Source: CAZBJJ01 sp964492245 (GTDB lineage Bacteria; Spirochaetota; Spirochaetia; Treponematales; Breznakiellaceae). Taken from it: a stretch of DNA of 39,009 nucleotides. A model generated the notes under the pieces. That model had not been told where the DNA came from, searched no databases, and saw only the letters and a list, made by a program, of their open reading frames with translations. Both the position numbers and the translations under genes were made by a program. The first letter of the stretch is position 1; each line of letters begins with the position of its first letter. Positions 1 through 7,953 of the stretch are shown piece after piece. Where the stretch lies: the NCBI GenBank assembly GCA_964492245.1, contig CAZBJJ010000015.1:1-39009 (forward strand), given 5' to 3'.

Positions 1-155
1 ATGGCGGCCTTGCAATATTTGCAAATTTTTGTTTTTTCGCCGGCAACTTCCTGCTCATATAGGACTTTAACGCGCTCTCTTTTACAAACAGGACAGACTC
101 CTCTGCCTCTGGCAAAAAGAGTTCGTAAGTTGGCGCCTCTATTATTCTTAGGCAT
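1..155 (-). CDS. Small zinc-ribbon protein, unknown function (3' end outside window)
   Basis: Partial gene: 51 codons are visible from the ATG at 155 and the frame is still open at the window edge. The product starts MPKNNRGANLRTLFARGRG and carries two Cys-X2-Cys knuckles (CPVC at residues 21-24, CKYC at 45-48), the pattern of a small zinc ribbon. The N-terminal part is rich in arginine, which suits RNA or ribosome binding. The start is supported by AAAGGAG about seven bases upstream, inside the 3' end of rplQ. It begins 2 bp after the rplQ stop, so it is the last visible gene of the alpha block and is almost surely co-transcribed with it. I do not recognise the family; a ribosome-associated role is inferred from position and composition only. 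Confidence 0.7.
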   Translation of the reverse strand, partial: MPKNNRGANLRTLFARGRGVCPVCKRERVKVLYEQEVAGEKTKICKYCKAA

Positions 156-157
156 AA

Positions 158-580
158 TTAACTCCTTTTTTGGGCCGCTTTTTTAGCCGGTTTTTTTTTG
201 GAATCTTCTTGGTCGGCTTCAAATACATAGTCAACCAATTCTAAAATAACTACCTCCGCGGCATCTCCCTTGCGTGTACCGAGCTTAAGAATGCGGGTAT
301 AGCCCCCATTCCTTTCCTCCATGCGGGGGGCAATATCGTTAAACAATTTCGCGACAATTCCCTCGTCATAGAGCCTGGCAGAAACAATGCGACGATTGTG
401 CACACTGTCGGCCTTGGCACGGGTAATTAATTTTTCGGCTGTGCGCCGAACTTCCAAGGCCTTCGCCTTAGTTGTGGTAATTCGTTCATGGCGAAAAAGA
501 GATGTCACCATATTACGATGAAGGGCCTTTCTATGGGAGGCAGTTCGATTTAGCGGGTTAAACCCCATTCTATGCTTCAT
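158..580 (-). CDS. rplQ: 50S ribosomal protein L17
   Basis: L17 is a large-subunit protein near the peptide exit tunnel. The product has 140 residues and opens MKHRMGFNPLNRTASHRKAL, the L17 signature, with the conserved NMVTSLFRHERITTT segment after it. It is slightly longer than the E. coli protein (127) because of a lysine- and alanine-rich C-terminal tail (about residues 122-140). The start overlaps the end of rpoA by 11 bases, the usual rpoA-rplQ arrangement, implying translational coupling. It is the last recognisable ribosomal gene of the alpha block; a zinc-ribbon gene follows after 2 bp. Confidence 0.97.
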   Translation of the reverse strand: MKHRMGFNPLNRTASHRKALHRNMVTSLFRHERITTTKAKALEVRRTAEKLITRAKADSVHNRRIVSARLYDEGIVAKLFNDIAPRMEERNGGYTRILKLGTRKGDAAEVVILELVDYVFEADQEDSKKKPAKKAAQKRS

Positions 581-1625
581 CTTTATTTTCCTTTTCTGTT
601 GGCAAACTGGCTAAATTTTTTAGAGAAGTATAATCGGTCATCCCCAGGCTAAGGTTCCACTCCAACAGCTTCTCCTTAATTTCCTGAAGACTTTTTTTAC
701 CAAAGTTTCTCGTTTTAGCAATATCGTCCTCGGTTTTGCGCGTGAGCTCACCGATGGTTTTGATATTTGCATTCTTTAGACAATTGGATGAGCGAACCGA
801 AAGTTCTAGCTCTTCCACTGGAGTATTCAATATTTGCCGTATTCTCTCATCATCCTCATCAAAATCGTCTTCGGAACCCAAAATATTTTCATCGAAATTG
901 ATAAAAATTGAAAAGTGATCCTTCGCAATTTTAGAGGCCTCTGCAAGGGCATCTTCTGGCTTAATAGTACCATCGGTCCAAACTTCCAATATAAGCTTGT
1001 CGTAATCTGCCCTCTGCCCCACACGGGTTGGCTCAACGGCAAACTTAACCTTTCTAACGGGAGAAAAAATTGAATCCATGGGGATAGTGCCAATAATTTC
1101 GATATATCTCTCGTTTACCTCCGACGGGACATAGCCTCGGCCAAGGTCATATTGAACTTCAAACTCCACATTGGCCCCATCCATAAGGGTCATAATGTGG
1201 TTATCGGGCGTTAAGACATCCACCTGTCCAGTGCGGGCAAAATTACTGCCAGTTATTTTAGACTTACCCTTAAATTCATAAAGAAAGGTTCCCTGCTCTG
1301 AATCGTCTGCAAGCTTACAGCGCAACATTTTTAAGTTGTTAAGAATTTCTAAAGTGTCCTCTACAACTCCAGGAATTGTTTCAAATTCGCTGGAAATATT
1401 GTGCGCTGTCCCCTCTTTATCATAAGAAATAATTTTTACCGCAGTAATAGCATAGCCTTGAATCGAGGACAGAAGCACCCTGCGCAATGTATTACCGACA
1501 GTAGTACCAAAACCGGGTTCAAAAGGAGAGGCAATAAACCTCCCATACTCTTGGTTGGATTCAGTATGCTCAAAGGTAATACCTTTGGGACGTTTAAAGC
1601 CTTTTAGCAGGTTCTTACGGGCCAT
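570..1625 (-). CDS. rpoA: DNA-directed RNA polymerase subunit alpha
   Basis: Alpha dimerises to nucleate polymerase assembly, and its C-terminal domain contacts UP elements and activators. The N-terminal domain (to about residue 235) includes the GTTVGNTLRRVLLSS motif. The helix-hairpin-helix C-terminal domain (about 270-335) contains VRSSNCLKNANIKTIGELT and the GKKSLQEIKEKL segment. An acidic linker (SEDDFDEDDERI) joins them. Two ATGs lie in tandem at 1628 and 1625; the second is preferred because AAGGAG is then five bases away and the product starts MARKNLLKGF (351 residues). Gene order rpsD-rpoA-rplQ is the standard alpha operon. Confidence 0.97.
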   Translation of the reverse strand: MARKNLLKGFKRPKGITFEHTESNQEYGRFIASPFEPGFGTTVGNTLRRVLLSSIQGYAITAVKIISYDKEGTAHNISSEFETIPGVVEDTLEILNNLKMLRCKLADDSEQGTFLYEFKGKSKITGSNFARTGQVDVLTPDNHIMTLMDGANVEFEVQYDLGRGYVPSEVNERYIEIIGTIPMDSIFSPVRKVKFAVEPTRVGQRADYDKLILEVWTDGTIKPEDALAEASKIAKDHFSIFINFDENILGSEDDFDEDDERIRQILNTPVEELELSVRSSNCLKNANIKTIGELTRKTEDDIAKTRNFGKKSLQEIKEKLLEWNLSLGMTDYTSLKNLASLPTEKENKDEA

Positions 1626-1634
1626 CATTACTCC

Positions 1635-2270
1635 TTATTTTGAATAGAGCTCAACAATCATATGCTCTTTGATATCTGCAAGATCGGTAATATCGGCCCT
1701 CTGTGGGTTTGCAACATAGACACCCTTCATGGTGTCGGGATCCAATTGCAACCAAGGCATAATCCCCGATTTTCCAAATTCTTTAAGAGCTTCCTTAATT
1801 ATTTCTAAAGATCTGCTCTTTTCTCGAATTTCGATGCGGTCGCCAGGTTTTACAATATAAGAGCCAATATTGACCCTTTTATCGTTTACTAGAACATGCC
1901 CGTGCAGGACCAATTGCCGAGCCTGAGGCCGACTGCTGGCAAAGCGCAGTCGATATACCACATTGTCTAAACGGCGTTCAAGCAACATAAACAAATTTTC
2001 ACCGGTAACCCCATGCATACGGTGGGCTCTTTCGAAGAAGAGATGAAATTGCTTCTCCTGCATACCATAAATTCTTTTAAGCTTTTGTTTTTCCCGCAGC
2101 TGTTGTCCATAGACAGAGACCTTGCCTGTCCGGGCCTTGGGATCCTTCCCCGGAGCTGCCCGCTTTTTGTTAATTGGGCACTTAGGGCTTTGACAGCGCT
2201 CGCCTTTTAAAAACAATTTTCTTTGTTCAGCGCGGCAGAGGCGGCAAACTGAATCGATATATCTAGACAT
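1635..2270 (-). CDS. rpsD: 30S ribosomal protein S4, zinc-binding type
   Basis: S4 is a primary 16S rRNA binder that starts 30S assembly and in many bacteria represses the alpha operon. The 211-residue product has an N-terminal four-cysteine set (C9, C12, C26, C31) of the zinc-containing form. The S4 RNA-binding domain follows (about residues 99-160: LERRLDNVVYRLRFASSRPQARQLVLHGHV). The operon position between rpsK and rpoA is canonical. No separate S4 leader structure was identified; the gap to rpsK is only 17 bp. Confidence 0.97.
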   Translation of the reverse strand: MSRYIDSVCRLCRAEQRKLFLKGERCQSPKCPINKKRAAPGKDPKARTGKVSVYGQQLREKQKLKRIYGMQEKQFHLFFERAHRMHGVTGENLFMLLERRLDNVVYRLRFASSRPQARQLVLHGHVLVNDKRVNIGSYIVKPGDRIEIREKSRSLEIIKEALKEFGKSGIMPWLQLDPDTMKGVYVANPQRADITDLADIKEHMIVELYSK

Positions 2271-2287
2271 AAAATTGATTCTCCCTA

Positions 2288-2668
2288 TTAAATGCGCCGT
2301 GTTTTGCGCGGCCGACAGCCATTGTGAGGAATAGGAGTTACATCGCTGATAGATTTAACCTTAATTCCCAAAGCACCCAACTGACGAATTGCAGATTCAC
2401 GACCTATTCCAGGCCCTTTTACAAAAACATGTACTTCTCTAAGACCATATTGAATGGCCTTTTGAGCAGCAGTTTCGGTAACAGTCTGTGCGGCAAAAGG
2501 AGTAGATTTTTTTGCTCCTCTAAAATTTAATGCCCCAGAACTGGCCCAGGAAAGTGCATTTCCCATTAAATCGGTAAATGTTACAATAGTATTATTGAAG
2601 CTCGCCTGAATATATACATTTCCTTCATACACCGACTTCTTTTCTTTTCGTTTCTTTTGAACAGCCAT
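2288..2668 (-). CDS. rpsK: 30S ribosomal protein S11
   Basis: S11 lies in the 30S platform near the mRNA exit. The 126-residue product has the family core NNTIVTFTDLMGNALSWAS, the alanine-rich PFAAQ stretch and the basic C-terminus IPHNGCRPRKTRRI. Length and ends are normal. It sits 19 bp after rpsM and 17 bp before rpsD, in the expected rpsM-rpsK-rpsD-rpoA order. Confidence 0.97.
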   Translation of the reverse strand: MAVQKKRKEKKSVYEGNVYIQASFNNTIVTFTDLMGNALSWASSGALNFRGAKKSTPFAAQTVTETAAQKAIQYGLREVHVFVKGPGIGRESAIRQLGALGIKVKSISDVTPIPHNGCRPRKTRRI

Positions 2669-2687
2669 ATTCTACTATGCCTCCGCC

Positions 2688-3053
2688 TTATTTCTTCTTA
2701 CCGGCTACGGTTTTCTTCTTGCCCTTGCGGGTGCGAGCATTTGTAGATGTTCGCTGTCCTCGTACGGGAAGTCCCCTGCGATGGCGAAGCCCTCTATAGC
2801 AACCAATGTCCATAAGCCGCTTAATATTTAAAGCAACTTCTGTACGCAGGCGCCCTTCAACCTTGTACTCGTTTTCAATTATAGTACGCAGTTCATTGAG
2901 TTCTTCCGAAGAAAGATCATTCATCATACGATTTGGATCGATTTTGGCCTTTTCGCAAATGGTATTTGCACTTGAACGGCCAATTCCAAAGATATATGTC
3001 AAAGATATATTGACATGCTTATTGGGGAGGTCTACTCCCGCTATACGTGCCAT
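2688..3053 (-). CDS. rpsM: 30S ribosomal protein S13
   Basis: S13 is in the head of the 30S subunit and bridges to the 50S and to P-site tRNA through its tail. The 121-residue product begins MARIAGVDLPNKHVNISLTY. It has the helix-two-turn-helix core and the motif GLRHRRGLPVRGQRTSTNAR, followed by a lysine-rich tail. It follows rpmJ after 14 bp and starts the alpha block. No separate promoter was recognised in that short gap. Confidence 0.97.
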   Translation of the reverse strand: MARIAGVDLPNKHVNISLTYIFGIGRSSANTICEKAKIDPNRMMNDLSSEELNELRTIIENEYKVEGRLRTEVALNIKRLMDIGCYRGLRHRRGLPVRGQRTSTNARTRKGKKKTVAGKKK

Positions 3054-3067
3054 AGTGGTCTAACTCC

Positions 3068-3181
3068 TCAACCCTGTCGCTGTTTATGCTTTGGATTCTG
3101 ACAGATAATGCGAATAATGCCATCTCTTTTGATGACCTTACACTTGTCGCAAATTGGTTTAACACTTGTACGGACTTTCAT
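3068..3181 (-). CDS. rpmJ: 50S ribosomal protein L36, zinc-binding type
   Basis: This short gene (37 residues) reads MKVRTSVKPICDKCKVIKRD and continues to KHKQRQG before TGA. L36 is a small zinc-finger protein that stabilises 23S rRNA near the peptidyl-transferase region. All four ligands of the zinc form are present: C11, C14, C27 and H32. A GGGGAATAG sequence upstream gives a Shine-Dalgarno site. It lies between secY and rpsM; infA, map and adk, which often sit here in other bacteria, are absent. A 165-bp gap separates it from secY. Confidence 0.96.
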   Translation of the reverse strand: MKVRTSVKPICDKCKVIKRDGIIRIICQNPKHKQRQG

Positions 3182-3346
3182 CCTATTCCCCTTTACAATA
3201 ACTTACCGAGGTCCCGGATGAAGAAGAGGGGTGTCCGGAAGAACACGGTGTATTTATTAAAACGAATTTATCGGATTTAGCCAAGCCCTTTACCTCAAAA
3301 GCCACGGATGGCAAAAGACCGGCAATTTCCGATAAACCTACGTAAA

Positions 3347-4666
3347 CTACAAATTCCTGGAGCGTATTTTGCCCTTTTTCGTCAATCCCTCGAAATGATG
3401 CATTTTAAGCAATGCCTCGACCTGGCTCATCGTATCTAAATCGACACCCACCAAGATTAACAGGGAGGTACCTCCAAGCAGGTAACTGATAGATGCAGGA
3501 AAATTAAATATGCGCTGGATTAATGTGGGCAAAATGGCAATTAAGGCCAAATAAAGTGAGCCCGGAAAAATAATCCTATTTAAGATACCTACAAGATACT
3601 GTTCTATTTTTTCGGTCCTGATGCCGGGAATAGAGCCACCATTTTCTCTAATCTGCTTGGCAATTTCTATAGGATTCAATGTAACCTGGGTATAGAAATA
3701 GGCAAAAAAGATTATTAAAAGGACATAAAATATATGATATGCCCAGCCATTGGGACTTAAAAAATTTGCCACTCGAGCTAACCAGCCAATGTTTTTTCCA
3801 AAGGTCTGTGCCAGCTGCATGGGAAAGGTAAGAATAGAGGAGGCAAAAATAACGGGAATTACGCCAGAGGGGTTAATTTTAAAAGGTATATAAGTACTGC
3901 CCCCCTCGTACATCTTTCGGCCAACTACTCGTTTAGCATAGTGCACGGGTATTTTACGCTGTCCCTGCTGCTCGAAGACCACCAATGCAACAATGGCCAC
4001 AAACATGGCAAAAACCAATACCACATAGACTGGATTCAATGTCCTGTCCTGAACCTTTTCGACAAGTTCAATAACCGCAGTTGGCAGACGGGCTACTATA
4101 CCAGCAAAAATAAGAAGTGAGGTCCCATTTCCAATACCCCGCTTAGTTATCTGCTCGCCAATCCACATTAAGAACATGGTACCGGTGGTAACGGTAAGCA
4201 TGGCTATCAGTGTAAAGGAGAGCCGCGAAATAGTAATTAAACCGGGAACCGATGCTGCATAGAGCGTGGTACCATAGGATTGAACAAGACAGACCAGAAT
4301 AGTGCCGACCCGCTGATACTGCTGAATTTTCTTTCTTCCCCCCTCTTCCTCGGATAATTTCTTAAGCGAAGGGAAAATGATAAGAAAGAGCTGCATCATT
4401 ATAGACATGGTTATGTACGGCATAATACCGAGCATAAACACCGAAAACCTCGAAAAGGCACCACCGGCGAAAAAATCGAGATACTCGACAATCGCGTTGC
4501 TACCCTGGGTTTGGGCCTGAAAATGGGCCTTTAGGGCAACAGCATCTATTCCAGGCAGTGGAATAACTGCCCCAAGGCGGAACACAAAAAGCATGGCCAA
4601 TGTAAAAAGTACACGCTCCCTGAGTTCCTTAATTTTAAACATTCCAACTAAAGGATTACCAGCCAT
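3347..4666 (-). CDS. secY: Protein translocase subunit SecY
   Basis: SecY is the channel of the Sec translocon in the inner membrane and partners SecE (encoded at 27067-27246) and SecG. The 439-residue product has about ten hydrophobic helices. It opens with VLFTLAMLFVFRLGAVIPLPGID, has the conserved plug/TM2 segment FFAGGAFSRFSVFMLGIMPYI, and the cytosolic NPIEIAKQIRENGGSIPGIR loop needed for SecA and ribosome contacts. It follows rplO by 20 bp as in all spc operons. Length is normal. Downstream comes rpmJ, without the usual adk-map-infA. Confidence 0.97.
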   Translation of the reverse strand: MAGNPLVGMFKIKELRERVLFTLAMLFVFRLGAVIPLPGIDAVALKAHFQAQTQGSNAIVEYLDFFAGGAFSRFSVFMLGIMPYITMSIMMQLFLIIFPSLKKLSEEEGGRKKIQQYQRVGTILVCLVQSYGTTLYAASVPGLITISRLSFTLIAMLTVTTGTMFLMWIGEQITKRGIGNGTSLLIFAGIVARLPTAVIELVEKVQDRTLNPVYVVLVFAMFVAIVALVVFEQQGQRKIPVHYAKRVVGRKMYEGGSTYIPFKINPSGVIPVIFASSILTFPMQLAQTFGKNIGWLARVANFLSPNGWAYHIFYVLLIIFFAYFYTQVTLNPIEIAKQIRENGGSIPGIRTEKIEQYLVGILNRIIFPGSLYLALIAILPTLIQRIFNFPASISYLLGGTSLLILVGVDLDTMSQVEALLKMHHFEGLTKKGKIRSRNL

Positions 4667-4686
4667 TGTGTCTACCGCCTTTGCCG

Positions 4687-5139
4687 CTATGCGTCCGCAG
4701 AGACAGCTAGGGTGCCGCCCGCCTTCTCGATCTTTTCCTGTGCAGGCTTAGAAATTGCCAAATCGGTAAAAGTGAGTTTTTTAGTTATATTCCCATCGCC
4801 AAGAATTTTGACATCTAAGGAACCCTTAACCAGACCCTTTTCGTTTAGAGTTTGAAGGCTAACTGTTTCGCCATCGCTGTAATTCTTTTCGATCTCGCTC
4901 AGGTTAATAACCTTGAACTCCTTTTTAAAAGGATAATTCGAAAAACCTCTTCGAGCGACACGGCGATAAAGCGGCATCTGGCCACCCTCGAAACCAATAT
5001 AGGTTTTACCGCCAGAACGTGCCTGCTGGCCCTTATTACCCTTTCCAGCAGTTGTTCCCCTGCCAGAACCGGTACCTCGGCCAATAATTCGCTTCTTTTT
5101 ATTTGCCCCATCCGGAGCACGTAAAATAAATTCGGACAT
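4687..5139 (-). CDS. rplO: 50S ribosomal protein L15
   Basis: L15 is a late-assembly large-subunit protein. The 150-residue product has the basic, glycine-rich N-terminus GRGTGSGRGTTAGKGNKGQQAR and the motif FEGGQMPLYRRVARRGFSN. The C-terminal half carries the L15/L18e fold. Its ATG shares one base with the rpmD stop (TAATG), so the two are translationally coupled. The neighbours rpmD and secY fit the spc operon. Confidence 0.97.
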   Translation of the reverse strand: MSEFILRAPDGANKKKRIIGRGTGSGRGTTAGKGNKGQQARSGGKTYIGFEGGQMPLYRRVARRGFSNYPFKKEFKVINLSEIEKNYSDGETVSLQTLNEKGLVKGSLDVKILGDGNITKKLTFTDLAISKPAQEKIEKAGGTLAVSADA

Positions 5140-5324
5140 TATTTAATCTCCTCGACTTCGACCAAATGCGCAACAGTCTTAACCATTCCTAAAACAGCTG
5201 GGCTGCTCTCTTGCTCTACGGTAGAGCCAATTTTTTTAAGCCCTAAAGAGCGAACAGTGGCACGCTGTGCGGGTTTTGTCCCAATGACACTGCGAACCAG
5301 GCGAATTTTAATTCTATTAGCCAT
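5139..5324 (-). CDS. rpmD: 50S ribosomal protein L30
   Basis: The 61-residue product starts MANRIKIRLVRSVIGTKPAQ and has the family segment RATVRSLGLKKIGSTVEQE. The frame is open further upstream inside rpsE, but the ATG at 5324 gives the normal L30 length, so I start it there. It begins 4 bp after the rpsE stop and ends overlapping the rplO start. L30 is a small large-subunit protein present in many but not all bacteria. Confidence 0.95.
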   Translation of the reverse strand: MANRIKIRLVRSVIGTKPAQRATVRSLGLKKIGSTVEQESSPAVLGMVKTVAHLVEVEEIK

Positions 5325-5328
5325 TTTA

Positions 5329-5859
5329 TTAACCCCATAAATCCTTGAGGCTTTTACCTCTATTTTGGGCAACCACCTTTGCATCGTACATGTTTTCGAT
5401 GCATTTAAAAGTAGCCCTAATAACATTCATCGAGTTATTAGCCCCGAGCGATTTAGTAAGCACATCGCTTATACCACCAGCTTCCATTACCGAGCGAATA
5501 GGCCCACCGGCTTTAATACCGGTACCAGAACAGGCAGGCTTTAAAAGCACGGAGGAACCCTTAAATTTACCCGCAATAACGTGGGGAATTGTCCCATTTT
5601 TAATGGGAAGCTTGACCATATTTTTACGAGCTCTATCTATGCTCTTGCGAATTGCTTCGGAGACATCGTTAGCCTTGCCAAAGCCATAGCCAACATTGCC
5701 ATTGCGATCTCCTACAACAGTGAGGGCAGAAAACGAAAACCTTCTTCCCCCCTTAACAACCTTAGCTGTTCTATTTAGCTTGACAAGCTTTTCGACCATG
5801 TCCTTCTGGTCGTCATGCTCTCGGTTGCGACCTCTGTCTCTACCTCTTGAATTTTCCAT
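5329..5859 (-). CDS. rpsE: 30S ribosomal protein S5
   Basis: S5 helps control decoding accuracy at the mRNA entry side of the 30S subunit. The 176-residue product has an acidic and arginine-rich N-terminal extension (RGRDRGRNREHDDQKD). The double-stranded-RNA-binding half follows (LNRTAKVVKGGRRFSFSALT), then the C-terminal GTGIKAGGPIRSVMEAGGI domain. It sits between rplR (8 bp gap) and rpmD (4 bp gap). Confidence 0.97.
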   Translation of the reverse strand: MENSRGRDRGRNREHDDQKDMVEKLVKLNRTAKVVKGGRRFSFSALTVVGDRNGNVGYGFGKANDVSEAIRKSIDRARKNMVKLPIKNGTIPHVIAGKFKGSSVLLKPACSGTGIKAGGPIRSVMEAGGISDVLTKSLGANNSMNVIRATFKCIENMYDAKVVAQNRGKSLKDLWG

Positions 5860-5867
5860 AACGTCTC

Positions 5868-6230
5868 CTAGAACTTAATCCCGGCCTTCCGAGCGCCATC
5901 TGCCATTGCCTTTACAACACCGTGAAACAAAAAGCCGTTGCGGTCGAAGACAACCGTTGTAATATTTTTCTCCAGAAGACGCTTGCCCATTAACTCGCCT
6001 ACCTTAGCGGCAGTCTCTACACTGGGCCGGCTCCCTTTGAGATCTTTTTCGAGGGTAGAAATTGATGCCAGGGTAGTCCCGGCACTGTCATCTATTGCCT
6101 GCATATATAGAGAACGATTGCTTTTAAAAACAGTCATTCTGGGTTTTTCGCTCGTACCGGAGATTCGTTTTCGAATGTGAATCTTTCTTTTGAGTCGTTT
6201 TCTGTCTTTTTCGACAAGTTTACGTATCAT
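5868..6230 (-). CDS. rplR: 50S ribosomal protein L18
   Basis: L18 binds 5S rRNA together with L5 and L25. The product (120 residues) has the basic N-terminus typical for the family, then KPRMTVFKSNRSLYMQAIDD, and ends in the conserved FDRNGFLFHGVVKAMADGAR region. It is 12 bp downstream of rplF and 8 bp upstream of rpsE, the canonical place. Confidence 0.97.
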   Translation of the reverse strand: MIRKLVEKDRKRLKRKIHIRKRISGTSEKPRMTVFKSNRSLYMQAIDDSAGTTLASISTLEKDLKGSRPSVETAAKVGELMGKRLLEKNITTVVFDRNGFLFHGVVKAMADGARKAGIKF

Positions 6231-6242
6231 ATTGCCGCTACC

Positions 6243-6782
6243 TTATTTAACGCCGGACTTACCGACTTTCCTTTTAATGAATTCGTCCTCGTACCGAACT
6301 CCCTTGCCCTTATAGGGTTCGGGAAGTCGAAGCTTACGAACTTGCGAAGCAAACTCACCTACCGCCTGTTTGTCGATACCAGAAATAATAATTTTGGTAC
6401 CGCCCTCGACCACCGCAGTTAAACCCTCGGGAATCCAAACATTGATATCGTTCGAAAAGCCCAGGTTCATAATGAGTATCTTGTCCTTTACTTCCGCCCT
6501 AAAGCCAACCCCGTTAATGATAAGAGTTTTAGAGAAGCCTTCGGTAACACCAACTACCATATTATTTAATAGGTTTCGGTACAGCCCATGGAATGCCTTT
6601 GTCTGTTTAGCATCGTCCTTTCGCTCAACCAAAACTTCTTTTTCGCTTACCGTAAAAGATATTACATCGTGATACCTCTGAGACAGCTTACCCTTAGGAC
6701 CGGCCACCTCGAGCACATCTTTTTTAACGGCGACGTTTACACCCTGGGGAATTGAAACCGGGATTTTACCAACTCTCGACAT
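6243..6782 (-). CDS. rplF: 50S ribosomal protein L6
   Basis: L6 lies near the GTPase-associated centre. The 179-residue product starts MSRVGKIPVSIPQGVNV and contains two repeated L6 folds. The second ends in RLPEPYKGKGVRYEDEFIKR, the family's C-terminal signature. Length is typical. Neighbours are rpsH (9 bp upstream) and rplR (12 bp downstream). Confidence 0.97.
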   Translation of the reverse strand: MSRVGKIPVSIPQGVNVAVKKDVLEVAGPKGKLSQRYHDVISFTVSEKEVLVERKDDAKQTKAFHGLYRNLLNNMVVGVTEGFSKTLIINGVGFRAEVKDKILIMNLGFSNDINVWIPEGLTAVVEGGTKIIISGIDKQAVGEFASQVRKLRLPEPYKGKGVRYEDEFIKRKVGKSGVK

Positions 6783-6791
6783 ATACTCCCC

Positions 6792-7190
6792 TTACCAGAC
6801 GGTACAAATTAATTCGCCGCCTACTTTCTTTTCGACAGCCTTTTTACCCGTGGTTACACCTACGGAAGTCGAGACAATAAGAGTTCCATACCCGTTAATT
6901 ACCCGTGGCATGTTTTTATAACCTCTGTAAACTCGTCTTCCCGGTGTAGACACCTTTTCGATACCTTGAATGACAGAATTTTCACTGTCATCGTATTTAA
7001 GAAAAATGCGAATGCTGTTTTGGGCATCCTGATTTATCTTTTTAAAGTTCTTTATATATCCCTCGGTCTTTAAAATCTTAATAATTTCCAATTTTAATTT
7101 GGAGGTAGGGATATCAACTTTTTCATGCTTAGCAAGACCAGCATTTCTAATTTTGGTAAGCATGTCTGCAATGGGATCTGATACGCTCAT
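6792..7190 (-). CDS. rpsH: 30S ribosomal protein S8
   Basis: S8 is a primary 16S rRNA binder and the translational repressor of the spc operon in E. coli. The 132-residue product begins MSVSDPIADMLTKIRNAGLA and ends with STSVGVTTGKKAVEKKVGGE plus LICTVW, both family signatures. I did not identify an S8-binding mimic near rplE, so autoregulation is only an expectation from other bacteria. Confidence 0.97.
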   Translation of the reverse strand: MSVSDPIADMLTKIRNAGLAKHEKVDIPTSKLKLEIIKILKTEGYIKNFKKINQDAQNSIRIFLKYDDSENSVIQGIEKVSTPGRRVYRGYKNMPRVINGYGTLIVSTSVGVTTGKKAVEKKVGGELICTVW

Positions 7191-7204
7191 CGTGTACTCC
7201 TACC

Positions 7205-7390
7205 TTACCAACTTGATTTGGTTACACCTGGAATAAGTCCTTCGCTTGCGAGTTTTCGAAAGCAAAGACGACACATCTCATATTTGCGCAAATACCCTCT
7301 GGGTCTTCCACAGACTCTACAGCGATTGACAGCGCGTGTAGAATATTTAGGTTTACGCAAAGCCTTAATAATCATTGCCTTTTTAGCCAT
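7205..7390 (-). CDS. rpsZ: 30S ribosomal protein S14 type Z (zinc form)
   Basis: This is the short, zinc-containing S14 (61 residues), with C24-X2-C27 and C40-X2-C43 and the motif RCRVCGRPRGYLRKYEMCRL. It sits in the spc operon between rplE and rpsH. Together with the zinc forms of S4, L36 and the cysteine-bearing L24, this shows a zinc-rich ribosome. No zinc-free paralogue occurs in this window. Confidence 0.96.
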   Translation of the reverse strand: MAKKAMIIKALRKPKYSTRAVNRCRVCGRPRGYLRKYEMCRLCFRKLASEGLIPGVTKSSW

Positions 7391-7401
7391 GTATTCCTCG
7401 C

Positions 7402-7953
7402 TTATTTCTTAAAGGGCATGCCAAATTTAGTTAGCAGGCTGCGGGCCTCGCCATCTGTTTTGGCTGTTGTTACGATTACAATATTTAAACCACTAATTCG
7501 CTCAATTTTATCGTAGTCGATTTCGGGAAAAATAATCTGCTCGGTAATACCAAAAGCATAGTTCCCGTTTCCATCGAACGAATTCTGATTAATACCCCTA
7601 AAATCTTTAACACGAGGAAGGGCAAAATTTACGAGTCTATCGAAAAACTCGTACATCATGGTACCTCTAAGCGTTACACAGGTGCCAATTTCCTGCCCCT
7701 CGCGAATCTTAAAGTTAGCCACGCTCTTTTTGGCCTTGGTTTTAATTGCCTTTTGGCCAGTTATAATAGATAAATCTTTAACTGCTGCGTCCAGAAGCTT
7801 CTTGTTTTGAAGTGCCTCGCCTACGCCCATACTAACAACTATTTTGCTTAGTTTTGGTATTTGCATAACAGATTTATACCCAAACTCTTTAAACATTTCC
7901 GGAGAAATTTTCTCTTTATATATTTTCTTGAGTCGCGGTTCGTAGTTCTTCAT
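7402..7953 (-). CDS. rplE: 50S ribosomal protein L5
   Basis: L5 carries 5S rRNA into the central protuberance and contacts P-site tRNA. The 183-residue product starts MKNYEPRLKKIYKEK and has PKLSKIVVSMGVGEA and the C-terminal FPEIDYDKIERISGLNIVIVTTA. The open frame extends six codons upstream, but the ATG at 7953 overlaps the rplX stop by one base (TAATG), has GGAGAA upstream and matches the family start, so it is chosen. Confidence 0.96.
   Translation of the reverse strand: MKNYEPRLKKIYKEKISPEMFKEFGYKSVMQIPKLSKIVVSMGVGEALQNKKLLDAAVKDLSIITGQKAIKTKAKKSVANFKIREGQEIGTCVTLRGTMMYEFFDRLVNFALPRVKDFRGINQNSFDGNGNYAFGITEQIIFPEIDYDKIERISGLNIVIVTTAKTDGEARSLLTKFGMPFKK

Noticed and set aside
3086..3280. 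Plus-strand open frame over rpmJ and the secY-rpmJ gap
   Set aside because: It is antisense to a clear L36 gene and has no recognisable product or Shine-Dalgarno site.
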